This document shows, piece by piece, positions 9,242 through 18,350 of a stretch of DNA of 64,000 nt (position 1 is the stretch's first letter; each line of letters starts with the position of its first letter). The notes under the pieces are model-generated. The model worked only from the letters and a program-made list of their open reading frames with translations, did not search any database and was not told where the DNA came from. A program made the position numbers and the translations under genes. Origin of the DNA: Burkholderia sp. S171 (GTDB taxonomy: Bacteria; Pseudomonadota; Gammaproteobacteria; Burkholderiales; Burkholderiaceae); assembly GCF_009766085.1 (NCBI RefSeq), contig NZ_LMUF01000052.1, forward strand, positions 502,085 to 566,084, given 5' to 3'.

Positions 9242-10222
9242 ATGCCTCAAGCCACGACGCAGGCCGTTCAGTCGCCGCGCTTTTCCTCCCCGTTCGCCGC
9301 AGCCGTTCACGACGGGCTCACGCACGCACCGCAAAAAGAATTGCCATCGATGTATTTGTACGACGAGGTCGGCTCTGCCTTGTTCGAAGTCATCACCGCG
9401 TTGCCGGAATACGGCGTGACGCGTGCCGAGGAGCGCGTGTTGAACGCGCATGCCGCCGATATCGTGGCCGCGTTGCCGCGAAACGTGACCGTTGCCGAAC
9501 TTGGCAGCGGCAGCGGCCGGAAGACGCGGCGAATCCTGGAGGCGTTGTGCAAGAAGCGGCCGACCGAATACTGTCCGATCGAAATTTCGCCGACCGCATT
9601 GCAATTGTGCCGGCGAGAGTTGGGCGATATCGAACGAATTTCGATTGTGGGTTACGAGCGCGATTATTTGGCCGGGTTGGCGGAAGTCAGTGCCAACCGG
9701 AAAGAGGGCGAAGTGTTGCTCGTGCTGTTTCTCGGCAGCACGATCGGAAATTTTGCGCGGCTGGCGGCCACGCGGTTTTTGAAGTCGATTCGCGGCATGC
9801 TCAAGCCGGGCGATTCTTTGCTGCTCGGAATGGATTTGCTCAAGCCGCTGGAGGTGCTCATCGCGGCATACGACGATCCTATCGGCGTAACGGCCGCGTT
9901 TAACCTGAATCTGCTTGCACGGATCAATCGCGAACTGGACGCGGACATTCCGTTAGACGCGTTCGAGCATCTTGCGCGTTTCAATCCCGATGCCCGCAGC
10001 GTGGAGATGCATTTGCGTGCCAAGCGCCCGGTGAAGGCCACCATTCGCGCAGCGGGATTAAGCGTGGAATTCCGCCAGGGGGAAACGATCTGGACGGAAA
10101 GCAGCCACAAGTATCTTCCTGGGGAAGTCGAGCCATTAGCAGCGGATGCGGGATTCGAATGCACGCGGCAATGGCTGGACGACGAATGGGGATTTGCCGA
10201 GAGTTTGCTGGTAGCAAAGTAA
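9242..10222 (+). CDS. egtD: EgtD-like histidine N-methyltransferase
   Basis: A 326-residue SAM-dependent methyltransferase of the EgtD family, which trimethylates L-histidine to hercynine in ergothioneine synthesis. Visible motifs are the SAM-binding AELGSGSGRKTR, FLGSTIGNF (the Asn contacts histidine in characterised EgtD) and WTESSHKY, matching the Glu/Ser substrate-binding pair. The length fits the family (about 320). The start is the ATG at 9242, which has GGAG eight bases upstream. The open frame before it, from 9080, has no family similarity. No EgtB-type sulfoxide synthase is in the window, so either the partner is elsewhere or the enzyme methylates another histidine derivative. Confidence 0.85.
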   Translation: MPQATTQAVQSPRFSSPFAAAVHDGLTHAPQKELPSMYLYDEVGSALFEVITALPEYGVTRAEERVLNAHAADIVAALPRNVTVAELGSGSGRKTRRILEALCKKRPTEYCPIEISPTALQLCRRELGDIERISIVGYERDYLAGLAEVSANRKEGEVLLVLFLGSTIGNFARLAATRFLKSIRGMLKPGDSLLLGMDLLKPLEVLIAAYDDPIGVTAAFNLNLLARINRELDADIPLDAFEHLARFNPDARSVEMHLRAKRPVKATIRAAGLSVEFRQGETIWTESSHKYLPGEVEPLAADAGFECTRQWLDDEWGFAESLLVAK

Positions 10223-10615
10223 TGCGGTGAAGGCATATCTCACGCAAGGTTAAGGAACTACCGCACGTTCTTTGCCGCCGCCGACGATCGTGCAGCGTAT
10301 GGCCTCTACTGCTGGAACGAGGCCATCTCCTCTGCGCTCTCGAAAGCGCTTGGGTTTACCGGGATCGCGCTGCGCAATCAATTTCACTCAGCCTTGAGCA
10401 ATCGCTATGGCGTCGGTACAACGCTGTCGCGCATCTGGAACCGGTGTGGAAAGCCGGTCCGCTGATGACCGGGGGGCGCTCCCGAACTGGCGTGGTTATC
10501 CATGTGGAGCATCCGGCGCCGTCTACACCGGGTGAGGCCTTGTCTCGTCTGCAAACGGGATATGACCGGGTCCTCGACTTACCAGGATGCGTTTGCCGCC
10601 GGCTTCCGTTAAACC
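10223..10615 (+). pseudogene. remnant of an Abi-like (Abi_2 type) protein gene
   Basis: Directly after the methyltransferase stop, the same frame reads FFAAADDRAAYGLYCWNEAI, then ALRNQFHSALSNRYG, and ends at a TGA at 10462-10464. These match, by recall, the LYxWN and LRNxxHxxLxxRfG signatures of Abi-like proteins. In the frame entered at 10444, TPGEALSRL and YDRVLDLP resemble the next conserved block (tPG-vVaEL, yd-vLWlP). There is no start codon, and the two blocks are in different frames, so this is a frameshifted, 5'-truncated remnant. The family is linked to phage abortive infection, but function here is lost. Confidence 0.45.
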
Positions 10616-10621
10616 ACCCCT

Positions 10622-10918
10622 TCAGTGCTGCTCAAACCGCTCAAACCGCTTCTCGATATACCGCTCCTCGCTGACCAGATCCGTGACCCGCGCATGCGGC
10701 GGCCCTCTGCGTAACCATTCGAGCATCAGGTCGACCTGATTCGCCGGTCCCTGGATCATCGCTTCAACCGATCCGTCCTCCAGGTTGGCTACCCAGCCGC
10801 GCACACCAAGCGCATGCGCCCGGCGCAACGTCGCATGGCGAAAACCCACTCCTTGCACCAAACCCTTCACGTGCACGTAATACGTCTCTATTCGAGTATC
10901 CAGATCCGGACTCGGCAT
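10622..10918 (-). CDS. acyP: acylphosphatase
   Basis: A 98-residue protein matching acylphosphatase in length and motifs. VHVKGLVQGVGFRHATL carries the phosphate-binding loop and its catalytic Arg, and GWVANLEDGSVEAMIQG carries the catalytic Asn. It hydrolyses carboxyl-phosphate bonds such as acetyl phosphate. The ATG at 10918 has GGGAGA eight bases upstream; the longer open frame to 11080 is not homologous. It lies downstream of the REC-kinase gene on the same strand, with a gap of about 190 bp, so it is probably separately transcribed. Confidence 0.93.
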   Translation of the reverse strand: MPSPDLDTRIETYYVHVKGLVQGVGFRHATLRRAHALGVRGWVANLEDGSVEAMIQGPANQVDLMLEWLRRGPPHARVTDLVSEERYIEKRFERFEQH

Positions 10919-11107
10919 GTTGCTTCTCCCGATTAGTGCTGATTCGTCACGCCGCCAGATGGGTGCCAAAGGCACACCCCAGCAAACGCCATCAGGCCGC
11001 ATTTTAGACAAGACCGGGAAAGCCGGCAGTTCGCATGGGATTACCGGGACCATCCAGCACGAAATCGACGCATGACACAACGCTACGACTGACGCACCCG
11101 CTCAGCA

Positions 11108-12289
11108 TCACCCCAGCCGGAATGGCTGTGCACCTTCAGCCGTATCGACTCCCACCCGCCGTGCCACCGCTTCGCGCGGCAACGTCACTTCGAATACCGT
11201 GCCACTCTCCGCGTCGGAGCGGACTTCGACTCGTCCACCATGCATCTGCGCAATCTCTCGCGTGATGTAGAGCCCCAGTCCAAGCCCGCCGGTTTCCTGT
11301 TGCGGCCGTCCCGACCGGTACGGCGCAAAAATGGTCGGCAATACATCGACGGGAATCTCGCCTGCGTTTTGCACGCTGATCAGGACGTCGTCGGCAGCGT
11401 CGCCGTTCAGGCGCACCTGAATGGCCGAGCCATCACGCCCATGCGTCAGCGCGTTGCCGATCAAATTCGAAAACACCTGCGACAACAGATCGCCATCGCC
11501 CTGCAACAGCGTATCGCCATCGCGGAAAATAAAGATGCGGCCCTTCCCCACCCGCGCCTCGTACTCTTCAACAATATTCTTCGCCAGCGTCATCAACTCC
11601 ACCGCCCGCGGTTGCAGCGTCACGCGCCCGCCGCGCAGCCGCGCGAGATTGAGCAACTGGTCGACCATGCGCACCATCCGCATGCCGCTGCTCTTGATGC
11701 GCGTGCCGATATTCGCCACGTTTTCATCGGGCACGAAGCGCGCAAGATATTCCGCCGATGCAATCACCGCCGACAGCGGCGTACGCAGATCGTGGCCGAG
11801 CACGGCCATGAGCATTTCGTTGGCATCGAGGAGTTGCTGGACGGTCGCGAGTTGCGTGGCGAGTTGCTGCTTCTGCTTCTCGATCTGGATAAACACATCC
11901 ACCTTCGAATTCAGGATCCGCGAGTCGTACGGCTTGTACAGGAAGTCGACCGCGCCCGCTTCGTAACCGCGAAACGTGCGCCCGGTGTCCTGCGCGGTCG
12001 CGGTCAGGAAGATGATCGGCACATGCGCGGTGCGCGGGCTGCCGCGCATCAGTTCAGCCAGTTCGAAGCCGTCCATGCCGGGCATGTTGACATCGAGAAT
12101 GGCGAGCGCGACTTCGTGCTTGAGCAGCAGTTCGAGCGCCGCCGGCCCGGAACTGGCCGCGAGCACCGAGATATCCGGCCGCGCCAGCGACGCTTCCAGT
12201 GCAGTGATGTTGTTCTGCACATCGTCCACGATCAGGACGTAAATGGGCGGCCTGAGCGGCTGCCTGACAGATTGCCTGATGTGTTCCAT
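11108..12289 (-). CDS. response-regulator histidine kinase (REC-HisKA-HATPase)
   Basis: A 393-residue soluble protein. The receiver at about 15-130 (VDDVQNN, phosphoacceptor Asp66 in LDVNMPGMDG, KPYD) is joined by a short coiled coil to a kinase with H-box LGHDLRTPLSAV (His166), N-box SNLIGNALTHG and G-box GGLGLGLYI. It is the last gene of a four-gene array with cheB, cheR and the large hybrid kinase, starting 32 bp after cheB. The receiver may take phosphate from the 1073-residue kinase and control this kinase's activity; this is inference from order. Upstream of its ATG is a small in-frame duplication described under findings. Confidence 0.92.
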   Translation of the reverse strand: MEHIRQSVRQPLRPPIYVLIVDDVQNNITALEASLARPDISVLAASSGPAALELLLKHEVALAILDVNMPGMDGFELAELMRGSPRTAHVPIIFLTATAQDTGRTFRGYEAGAVDFLYKPYDSRILNSKVDVFIQIEKQKQQLATQLATVQQLLDANEMLMAVLGHDLRTPLSAVIASAEYLARFVPDENVANIGTRIKSSGMRMVRMVDQLLNLARLRGGRVTLQPRAVELMTLAKNIVEEYEARVGKGRIFIFRDGDTLLQGDGDLLSQVFSNLIGNALTHGRDGSAIQVRLNGDAADDVLISVQNAGEIPVDVLPTIFAPYRSGRPQQETGGLGLGLYITREIAQMHGGRVEVRSDAESGTVFEVTLPREAVARRVGVDTAEGAQPFRLG

Positions 12290-12321
12290 TAGCGGAGTTC
12301 CATTAGCGTGTCAGCTTCAAG

Positions 12322-12930
12322 TCAACGGGGTTCGCGGCGCGTGCCCGCGGCCATGCGCGCCAAGCGGGCGGCCATGACGTCGAGCGTGAGAATGTCGTGC
12401 ACGCCGCCGCGCGCGATCGCGCCGAGCGGCATGGCCTTGGCCACGGCGGTATGCGGGTCCTGCACCCAGCAGCGCCCGCCTGCCCGCGAGATCGCGACCA
12501 GCCCGCGCGCGCCGTCGTCGTTGGCACCGGACAGCACGACGCCGAGCAGGGTATTCGCAAAACATAGCGCCGCCGATTCAAACAGCACATCGACCGACGG
12601 CCGCGAAAACCGCACGGGCGGATCGACGGAAAGCGAGATCGTGCAGTCCGGCTCGACCAGCATGTGATACCCCGGCGGCGCAACATAGATCGTGCCGCCG
12701 GCGATCTCGTTCTTGTCGTCGGGCTCGACCACCGGCAACTGGCAACGCGCGGAAAACAACGCGGGCAGCAGGCTGGGCGGCTCGCTCCTGACATGCACGA
12801 CCACCAGCACGGCAGGGCGAAAATTGGCCGGCAGCGCGGGCAGAAGGTGATTCAACGCTTCGATGCCCCCCGCCGATGCCCCAATCACGACGGCTTCGAT
12901 TGCATCCAGGGAATCAGTCGACGGTGTCAT
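12322..12930 (-). CDS. cheB: CheB-type methylesterase domain protein
   Basis: A 202-residue protein consisting only of the CheB catalytic domain. The serine is in GASAGG (Ser19), the histidine in VVVHV (His46) and the aspartate in SGANDDGA, giving the usual triad. The N-terminal receiver that normally controls CheB is missing. Canonical CheB removes glutamyl methyl esters (or deamidates Gln) on chemoreceptors, but no receptor, CheA or CheW is nearby. The target may instead be a glutamate-rich part of the adjacent hybrid kinase. The gene starts 2 bp after cheR ends. Confidence 0.92.
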   Translation of the reverse strand: MTPSTDSLDAIEAVVIGASAGGIEALNHLLPALPANFRPAVLVVVHVRSEPPSLLPALFSARCQLPVVEPDDKNEIAGGTIYVAPPGYHMLVEPDCTISLSVDPPVRFSRPSVDVLFESAALCFANTLLGVVLSGANDDGARGLVAISRAGGRCWVQDPHTAVAKAMPLGAIARGGVHDILTLDVMAARLARMAAGTRREPR

Positions 12931-12932
12931 CG

Positions 12933-13775
12933 CTAGACCTTTTGATACAAACGCTCGCGCGCATCGAAATCGGCGAAGCTGTCCGCGTGTTTTGAAAACC
13001 GCAGGCTCTCTTTGCTGCCCAGCCCGAGAAATCCGCGCCGCACCAGCGAATCGCTGAACAGACCCAGCGCACGGTCCTGCAGCGCTCGGTCGAAATAGAT
13101 CAGCACGTTGCGGCAGGACACCAGATGCGCTTCGAGAAACACGCTGTCGGTGGCAAGGCTGTGATCGGCGAACACCACGCGCGACTTGAGCGTCTGCGAA
13201 AATTTCGCCGCGCCGTAGGCCGCGTGGTAGTAGTCGGAGAGCGAGCGTTTGCCGCCTGCCGCCAGGTAATTCTGGCTGAAACTGGCCAGCCGATCCAGCG
13301 GGTAAATCCCGCTTTCGGCTTGGCGCAAGGCGTCGGCGTTGATATCGGTGGCGTACAAAACCGTACGGTCCGCAATGTTCTCCTCAGCGAACATGATCGC
13401 AAGCGACCACAATTCTTCGCCGCTGCTGCACCCCGCCACCCACACCTTGATGGACGGATACGTCTGCAAGATCGGCACGACCTGCTCGCGAATGGTGCGG
13501 AAATAGGGCGGGTCGCGGAACATCTCGCTGACCTGCACCGTGAGGTACTGAAACAGGCGCGAAAACAGCGTGGCGTCGCGGAGAATGCGCTCCTGCAATT
13601 GCGACAGCGTCGTAAAACCCAGGTCGTGCAGCGCCTGCGTCAAACGCCGCCGCAGCGAACTCACCGAATAATGGCGGAAGTCGTGCTGATACTTCAGATA
13701 AACGGCTTCGAGCAGCAGCTTCAACTCGATGTCGAAAATCGCCTCTTCCGTATTCTTCAGGTTTCGATGCGGCAT
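12933..13775 (-). CDS. cheR: CheR-type protein-glutamate methyltransferase
   Basis: A 280-residue SAM-dependent methyltransferase. It has the N-terminal helical CheR domain (DFRHYSVSSLRRRL), SAM motif VAGCSSGEELWS (113-124), ATDIN, and the CheR signature SCRNVLIYF (220-228). There is no C-terminal tether or TPR domain. It methylates glutamates in receptor helices in classic systems. Here it is encoded 12 bp after a hybrid kinase with a Glu-rich coiled coil and just before a CheB-like gene. Methylation of that kinase is a reasonable hypothesis, not shown by sequence. Confidence 0.93.
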   Translation of the reverse strand: MPHRNLKNTEEAIFDIELKLLLEAVYLKYQHDFRHYSVSSLRRRLTQALHDLGFTTLSQLQERILRDATLFSRLFQYLTVQVSEMFRDPPYFRTIREQVVPILQTYPSIKVWVAGCSSGEELWSLAIMFAEENIADRTVLYATDINADALRQAESGIYPLDRLASFSQNYLAAGGKRSLSDYYHAAYGAAKFSQTLKSRVVFADHSLATDSVFLEAHLVSCRNVLIYFDRALQDRALGLFSDSLVRRGFLGLGSKESLRFSKHADSFADFDARERLYQKV

Positions 13776-13787
13776 GGCGGGTGGCGG

Positions 13788-16700
13788 CTACCGTTGGCGC
13801 AACCAGACACGACACAGCGACACCAGCTTGTCGACGTCGATCGGCTTCGAAATATAGTCGTCCGCGCCTGCTTCCAGGCACTTCTGGCGATCGCTCGCCA
13901 TCGCTTTCGCGGTCAGCGCGATGATCGGCAGCCGCGCGTGCTCCGGGTTCTTGCGGATTTCGGTCATGGCGGCGAAACCATCCATTTCCGGCATCATGAT
14001 GTCCATCAGCACGAGGTCGATGTCCGGATGACGGGCCAGCGAATCCAGCGCCTCGCGGCCATTACGCGCAATTTCCAGCTTCGCCCCCAGCGGCTCGATC
14101 ACATGCGACAGCGCGAAGATATTGCGGACATCGTCTTCGGCCAGCAGGATCGTGCGGCCCTCGAATACGTCGTCGCGCTGGCGCGCCGCGCGCAACATGC
14201 GCTGCTGCTCGGGCGGCAACGCGCTCTCCACGCTGTGCAGGAACAACGTCACTTCATCTACCAGACGTTCCGGCGACTTCGCGCCCTTGATGATGATCGA
14301 CTTGGAGTAACGGCGCAGGCGCTGCTCCTCGTCCGGTGACAACACGCGCCCCGTGTAGACGATCACCGGCGGCGACGCATGCTCTTGTGACGTGGATACC
14401 CGCTCCAGCAAGTCGTAACCCGAGCCATCCGGCAAGGCCAGGTCCATCACGATGCAATCGAAGGTCGCGCGGTTCATCTGCTCCAGCGCTTCGGCAATCG
14501 TCCCGGCTTCCACGATCTCGACCGTCGCGCTTTTCAGCAAGGCATGGATGCTCTGGCGCAGCGCGGGGTCGTCCTCGACCACCAGCACGCGCCGCGTGCC
14601 TTGCGCCGAGCGCGCTTCGAGCTTGCGGATTGCGCCCGCCAGCGTGTCGCGTGCGCTCGGTTTGAGTGTGTAGCCGATCGCGCCGAGATGCAGCGCGACA
14701 TCGGCATGATCCGTCGACGAGACGATGTGAATCGGAATGTGGCGCGTGAGCGGATCGTGCTTGAGCCATTCGAGCACGGTCAGGCCGGACTGGTCAGGCA
14801 AGCCGACATCGAGCAGGATGCCGTTCGGCTGCAGGGTTCGGGCTAGTTCGACGCCTTGTGTCGCGGTGGTCGCGTGCACGAAGTCGAATTCGAGTTCATG
14901 CGCGAGGTCGTGCAGGATGTGCGCGAAACGCAAGTCGTCTTCAATCGCCAGGATCACGCGATCCGGGCGCTTGCGGTTGGCGCGGTCATCGGCGATGGGT
15001 TGCGGCGCCGGGTAATTCGCATTCGGCGCACGCCAGGACGACGGCTCAAGAGAAGAAGATGAAGATGAAGCCGATGCCATTGCCGCGAGGTGCGCGGGCG
15101 CATGGCTCTGTACAGGAGCGACACTCGCGGCGGCGGCCGTATCAGTCGCTAAGGCAGTCTCCGGCTCGCTCATATGCCCGATCACATCGAGCTTGGCGGT
15201 GACCGTGCCCTCTTGAACAGTCAGCGGCAGCGTGACCGAAAATACGCTGCCCTTGCCCGGCTCGCTCGACACACTCACCGAACCGCCCAGCAACCGCGAG
15301 AATTCCCGCGATATCGACAAACCCAAACCGCTGCCGCCGTACTTGCGGCTGGTCGTGCCATCGGCTTGCTGGAACGCCTGGAAAATGAGGTCCTGCTTGT
15401 CGCGCGGAATGCCGATGCCGGTATCGCGCACATCGAAGCGCAGCGCGTTTTCGTTGTTGTCCGCCTTGTGCGCCGACACCGTCACCTGACCGTGCTCGGT
15501 AAACTTGAACGCGTTCGATAGCAAGTTGCGCAGGACTTGCTGGAGACGCTGGTTATCGGTGACGAAATACTCCTGCACGCCCTCCGCGCGCTCGGTCACG
15601 AATTTCAGGCGCTTCGAGTCGGCGATCGGCGCGAAGGATTGCCGCAACGACTGCAACATCCCGTCGATGGCAACCGGCGCGAACTGCACGTCCATCTGCC
15701 CCGCTTCCACCTTCGACAAATCCAGGATGTCGTTGATCAGCGACAGCAAGTCGCTGTTCGACGAATGAATGGTCGCGGCGTAACGCACCTGTTCATCGGA
15801 GAGATTGCCGTGCTTGTTGTCCTGCAAAAGCTTGGCGAGGATCAGCGAACTGTTCAGCGGCGTGCGCAACTCGTGCGACATGTTCGCGAGGAATTCGGAC
15901 TTGTACTGGCTCGCCCGTTCCAGCGCCATCGCGTTCGATTCCAGCTCCTTTTGCGCGCGCACCAGTTCCGTTTTCTGCCGCTCAAGGTGCTGCGTGTATT
16001 CCTCAAGATGTACGTTGGTCTGCTCAAGCTCCGCCTGCTGCGTTTCCAGCCGCGCCTGCGTTTCCATCAAGACCCGGCCGCGCTCCTCAAGCTCTTCATT
16101 CGATACCCGAAGCTCTTCCTGCTGAACCTGTAATTCCTCGCTCTGGCGCTGCGTTTCCTCCAGCAAATCGACCATCCGCGAGCGATATTGCGACGAGCGC
16201 AGCGCCATACCCATGGCTTCGGCGGCGTTTTCGAGCAACTCGCGGGTATCGTCGACCGCGTTTTCATCGCCGATAAAACCCACTTCCAGCACGCCGATCA
16301 CGTTGCCATCGGCCATCATGGGTGCAATCACGCAATGGGTCGCAGGCGCCGATGCCAGCGCCGAGCCGACCGTCAGGAAATTCGATCCCGCGCCCCTGAC
16401 CTCGATCGCCCGCTTCTCGTCGAGCACTTGCCCAAGCAGCCCCTGACCGCGCTGGATCTGCTGCGGCACGGCATTGTCAGCGGGCAGCGCCCACGCCGCG
16501 ATGCGCTCGAGCGTATCGCCTTCACGGCTGTACAGCACGGCGACATGCGCGCCCACAAACGGCACTAGCGAGCCGAGGATGCCGTTGCCGATCGCCGCGG
16601 GGTCGAGATCGCCGCGCATCTGCAAGCCGATCTGGACTTCGCCCTGCTTGAGCCACGCGGTGCGTTGCAGGTTCAGCCGCGTTTTGATATAGAGATGCCC

Positions 16701-17009
16701 CACGCCGGCCAGCACGAACATCACGATCACGCCGATCACGCGGTTGATTTGCAGCGCAATCGAGCCGCCGGTGAGCGCGTCGGCGTTCGTGAGGATATAA
16801 CCCGTGAGCATGAGCACGGAGGCCACGCCAGCGGTAATGAACGGCATGTTGGGCCGGTCGACCCACATGCAGAGCGCGACCGGCAGCATGTAGAACACCC
16901 AGATGGCGACGCGCAGCGGCGTGAGCCAGTCGACCGCAAAGATGACCAGCAGCGACATCGCGATCGCGAAGGTCAGCCACACGGATCGATTTCGACTGTC
17001 TTTGAACAT
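13788..17009 (-). CDS. membrane hybrid histidine kinase, GAF, coiled coil, three receivers
   Basis: A 1073-residue protein. Four hydrophobic segments lie in the first 110 residues (about 12-28, 33-50, 56-74, 90-108). A GAF domain follows (about 130-272), then a long Glu/Gln-rich coiled coil (about 275-370). The H-box is MSHELRTPLNSS (His379), the N-box is LRNLLSNAFKF, and the G-boxes are DTGIGIP and GSGLGLSI. Three receiver domains come last (about 705-820, 825-940, 950-1070), with phosphoacceptors in LLDVGLPD, VMDLALPDGSG and LMDIMMPEMDG. It heads an operon with cheR, cheB and a REC-kinase. The coiled coil, full of EE and QE pairs, is the obvious candidate for glutamyl methylation. Confidence 0.93.
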   Translation of the reverse strand: MFKDSRNRSVWLTFAIAMSLLVIFAVDWLTPLRVAIWVFYMLPVALCMWVDRPNMPFITAGVASVLMLTGYILTNADALTGGSIALQINRVIGVIVMFVLAGVGHLYIKTRLNLQRTAWLKQGEVQIGLQMRGDLDPAAIGNGILGSLVPFVGAHVAVLYSREGDTLERIAAWALPADNAVPQQIQRGQGLLGQVLDEKRAIEVRGAGSNFLTVGSALASAPATHCVIAPMMADGNVIGVLEVGFIGDENAVDDTRELLENAAEAMGMALRSSQYRSRMVDLLEETQRQSEELQVQQEELRVSNEELEERGRVLMETQARLETQQAELEQTNVHLEEYTQHLERQKTELVRAQKELESNAMALERASQYKSEFLANMSHELRTPLNSSLILAKLLQDNKHGNLSDEQVRYAATIHSSNSDLLSLINDILDLSKVEAGQMDVQFAPVAIDGMLQSLRQSFAPIADSKRLKFVTERAEGVQEYFVTDNQRLQQVLRNLLSNAFKFTEHGQVTVSAHKADNNENALRFDVRDTGIGIPRDKQDLIFQAFQQADGTTSRKYGGSGLGLSISREFSRLLGGSVSVSSEPGKGSVFSVTLPLTVQEGTVTAKLDVIGHMSEPETALATDTAAAASVAPVQSHAPAHLAAMASASSSSSSLEPSSWRAPNANYPAPQPIADDRANRKRPDRVILAIEDDLRFAHILHDLAHELEFDFVHATTATQGVELARTLQPNGILLDVGLPDQSGLTVLEWLKHDPLTRHIPIHIVSSTDHADVALHLGAIGYTLKPSARDTLAGAIRKLEARSAQGTRRVLVVEDDPALRQSIHALLKSATVEIVEAGTIAEALEQMNRATFDCIVMDLALPDGSGYDLLERVSTSQEHASPPVIVYTGRVLSPDEEQRLRRYSKSIIIKGAKSPERLVDEVTLFLHSVESALPPEQQRMLRAARQRDDVFEGRTILLAEDDVRNIFALSHVIEPLGAKLEIARNGREALDSLARHPDIDLVLMDIMMPEMDGFAAMTEIRKNPEHARLPIIALTAKAMASDRQKCLEAGADDYISKPIDVDKLVSLCRVWLRQR

Positions 17010-17167
17010 TGGCTAAAGAATTTTCTTTAAATTTGAGATGTAGCGGACTGAAGCAGCACCGGACCATAGCACGACCCGCAAGCCCTTGTCACATATGGGT
17101 TGGCGGCTAATCGACACGCTTCGAAAGACGCGCAACTGTTACCTTTGCAAGACAAAAAGAGGCAAAA

Positions 17168-18190
17168 ATGACTGACCCGTTAGGTGGGTTCGCCCGTGGA
17201 CGCGTGCTCGTCACCGGCGCATCCGGATTCGTCGGATCGGCAGTCGCCCGCATCGCGCGGGAACGCGGTTTTGACGTTCGCGTAGTCATACGCAAGACCA
17301 GTTCCCGGCAAAACCTCGAAGGTCTCGACGCCGAAGTCGTGATCGGCGACATGCGCGACGAAGCCTCCATGCGCGCCGCGATGCAAGGCGTGCGCTATCT
17401 GCTGCACGTTGCCGCCGACTACCGTATCTGGGCACGCGATCCGGGCGAGATCGAGCGCGCGAACCTGGAAGGCACCGAGGCCACCATGCGCGCAGCGCTG
17501 GCTGAGGGCGTCGAGCGAATCGTGTACACGAGTAGCGTGGCGACGCTGAAGGTGAGCCCGGCGGGAGATATTGTCGATGAAACGAAGCCTGCGCAGGCCC
17601 ATCAGACCATTGGCGCGTACAAACGCAGCAAGGTGCTGGCGGAACGCGCGGTCGAGCGCATGGTTGCGAATGACGGCTTGCCGGCGGTGATCGTGAATCC
17701 GTCCACGCCGATCGGTCCGCGCGACGTCAAGCCGACGCCGACCGGGCGGATTATCGTGGAAGCGGCGACGGGCAAGATCCCCGCTTTCGTCGATACCGGC
17801 CTGAACCTCGTGCACGTGGACGACGTGGCGATCGGTCACTTGCTCGCGCTGGAACGCGGGGTGATTGGTGAACGCTATATTCTCGGCGGCGAAAATCTGT
17901 CGCTGCAGCAGATGCTGGCGGACATTGCCGGACTCGCCGGGCGCAAGCCGCCGACCATCAAGTTGCCGCGCGGGCCGCTGTATCCGCTCGCAATCGGCGC
18001 GGAGCTTTTTGCCAAGTTCAGCGGCAAGGAGCCGTTTGTCACCGTCGATGGCTTGAGGATGTCGAAGAACAAGATGTACTTCACGTCGGCGAAAGCGGAG
18101 CGGGACCTGGGGTATCGGGCACGGCCGTATGGCGAAGGCCTGAGCCACGCGCTGGACTGGTTTCGCGCGAACGGCTACCTGAAGAAATGA
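17168..18190 (+). CDS. hpnA: HpnA, hopanoid-associated sugar epimerase
   Basis: A 340-residue extended-SDR NAD-dependent epimerase/dehydratase. It has the Rossmann motif TGASGFVG (16-23), TSS in the active site (121-123) and catalytic Tyr151/Lys155 (YKRSK). Length and sequence fit HpnA, thought to act on the hopanoid head-group sugar; its exact reaction is not established. The ribosome site AGAGG is eight bases before the ATG. It diverges from the large kinase gene (17009) across 158 bp and converges on hpnB further on. Confidence 0.92.
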   Translation: MTDPLGGFARGRVLVTGASGFVGSAVARIARERGFDVRVVIRKTSSRQNLEGLDAEVVIGDMRDEASMRAAMQGVRYLLHVAADYRIWARDPGEIERANLEGTEATMRAALAEGVERIVYTSSVATLKVSPAGDIVDETKPAQAHQTIGAYKRSKVLAERAVERMVANDGLPAVIVNPSTPIGPRDVKPTPTGRIIVEAATGKIPAFVDTGLNLVHVDDVAIGHLLALERGVIGERYILGGENLSLQQMLADIAGLAGRKPPTIKLPRGPLYPLAIGAELFAKFSGKEPFVTVDGLRMSKNKMYFTSAKAERDLGYRARPYGEGLSHALDWFRANGYLKK

Positions 18191-18350
18191 AGCGATGAAA
18201 TGAAGCGATGACGCGCGCCACGCATTGCCTGTTGTTTTGATTGCATTTTATGCGTCAACCACGCATTTTGTTACAACGTGTAGCGACGTAGCGCGGTACG
18301 CAGCAGTTAAAATCGCAGGTTCGATGCAAGGCTAGCAAGGCAAACAACGC

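Noticed and set aside
11240..12292. 350-codon plus-strand frame over the REC-kinase
   Set aside because: Antisense shadow; the minus strand encodes a full receiver and kinase.
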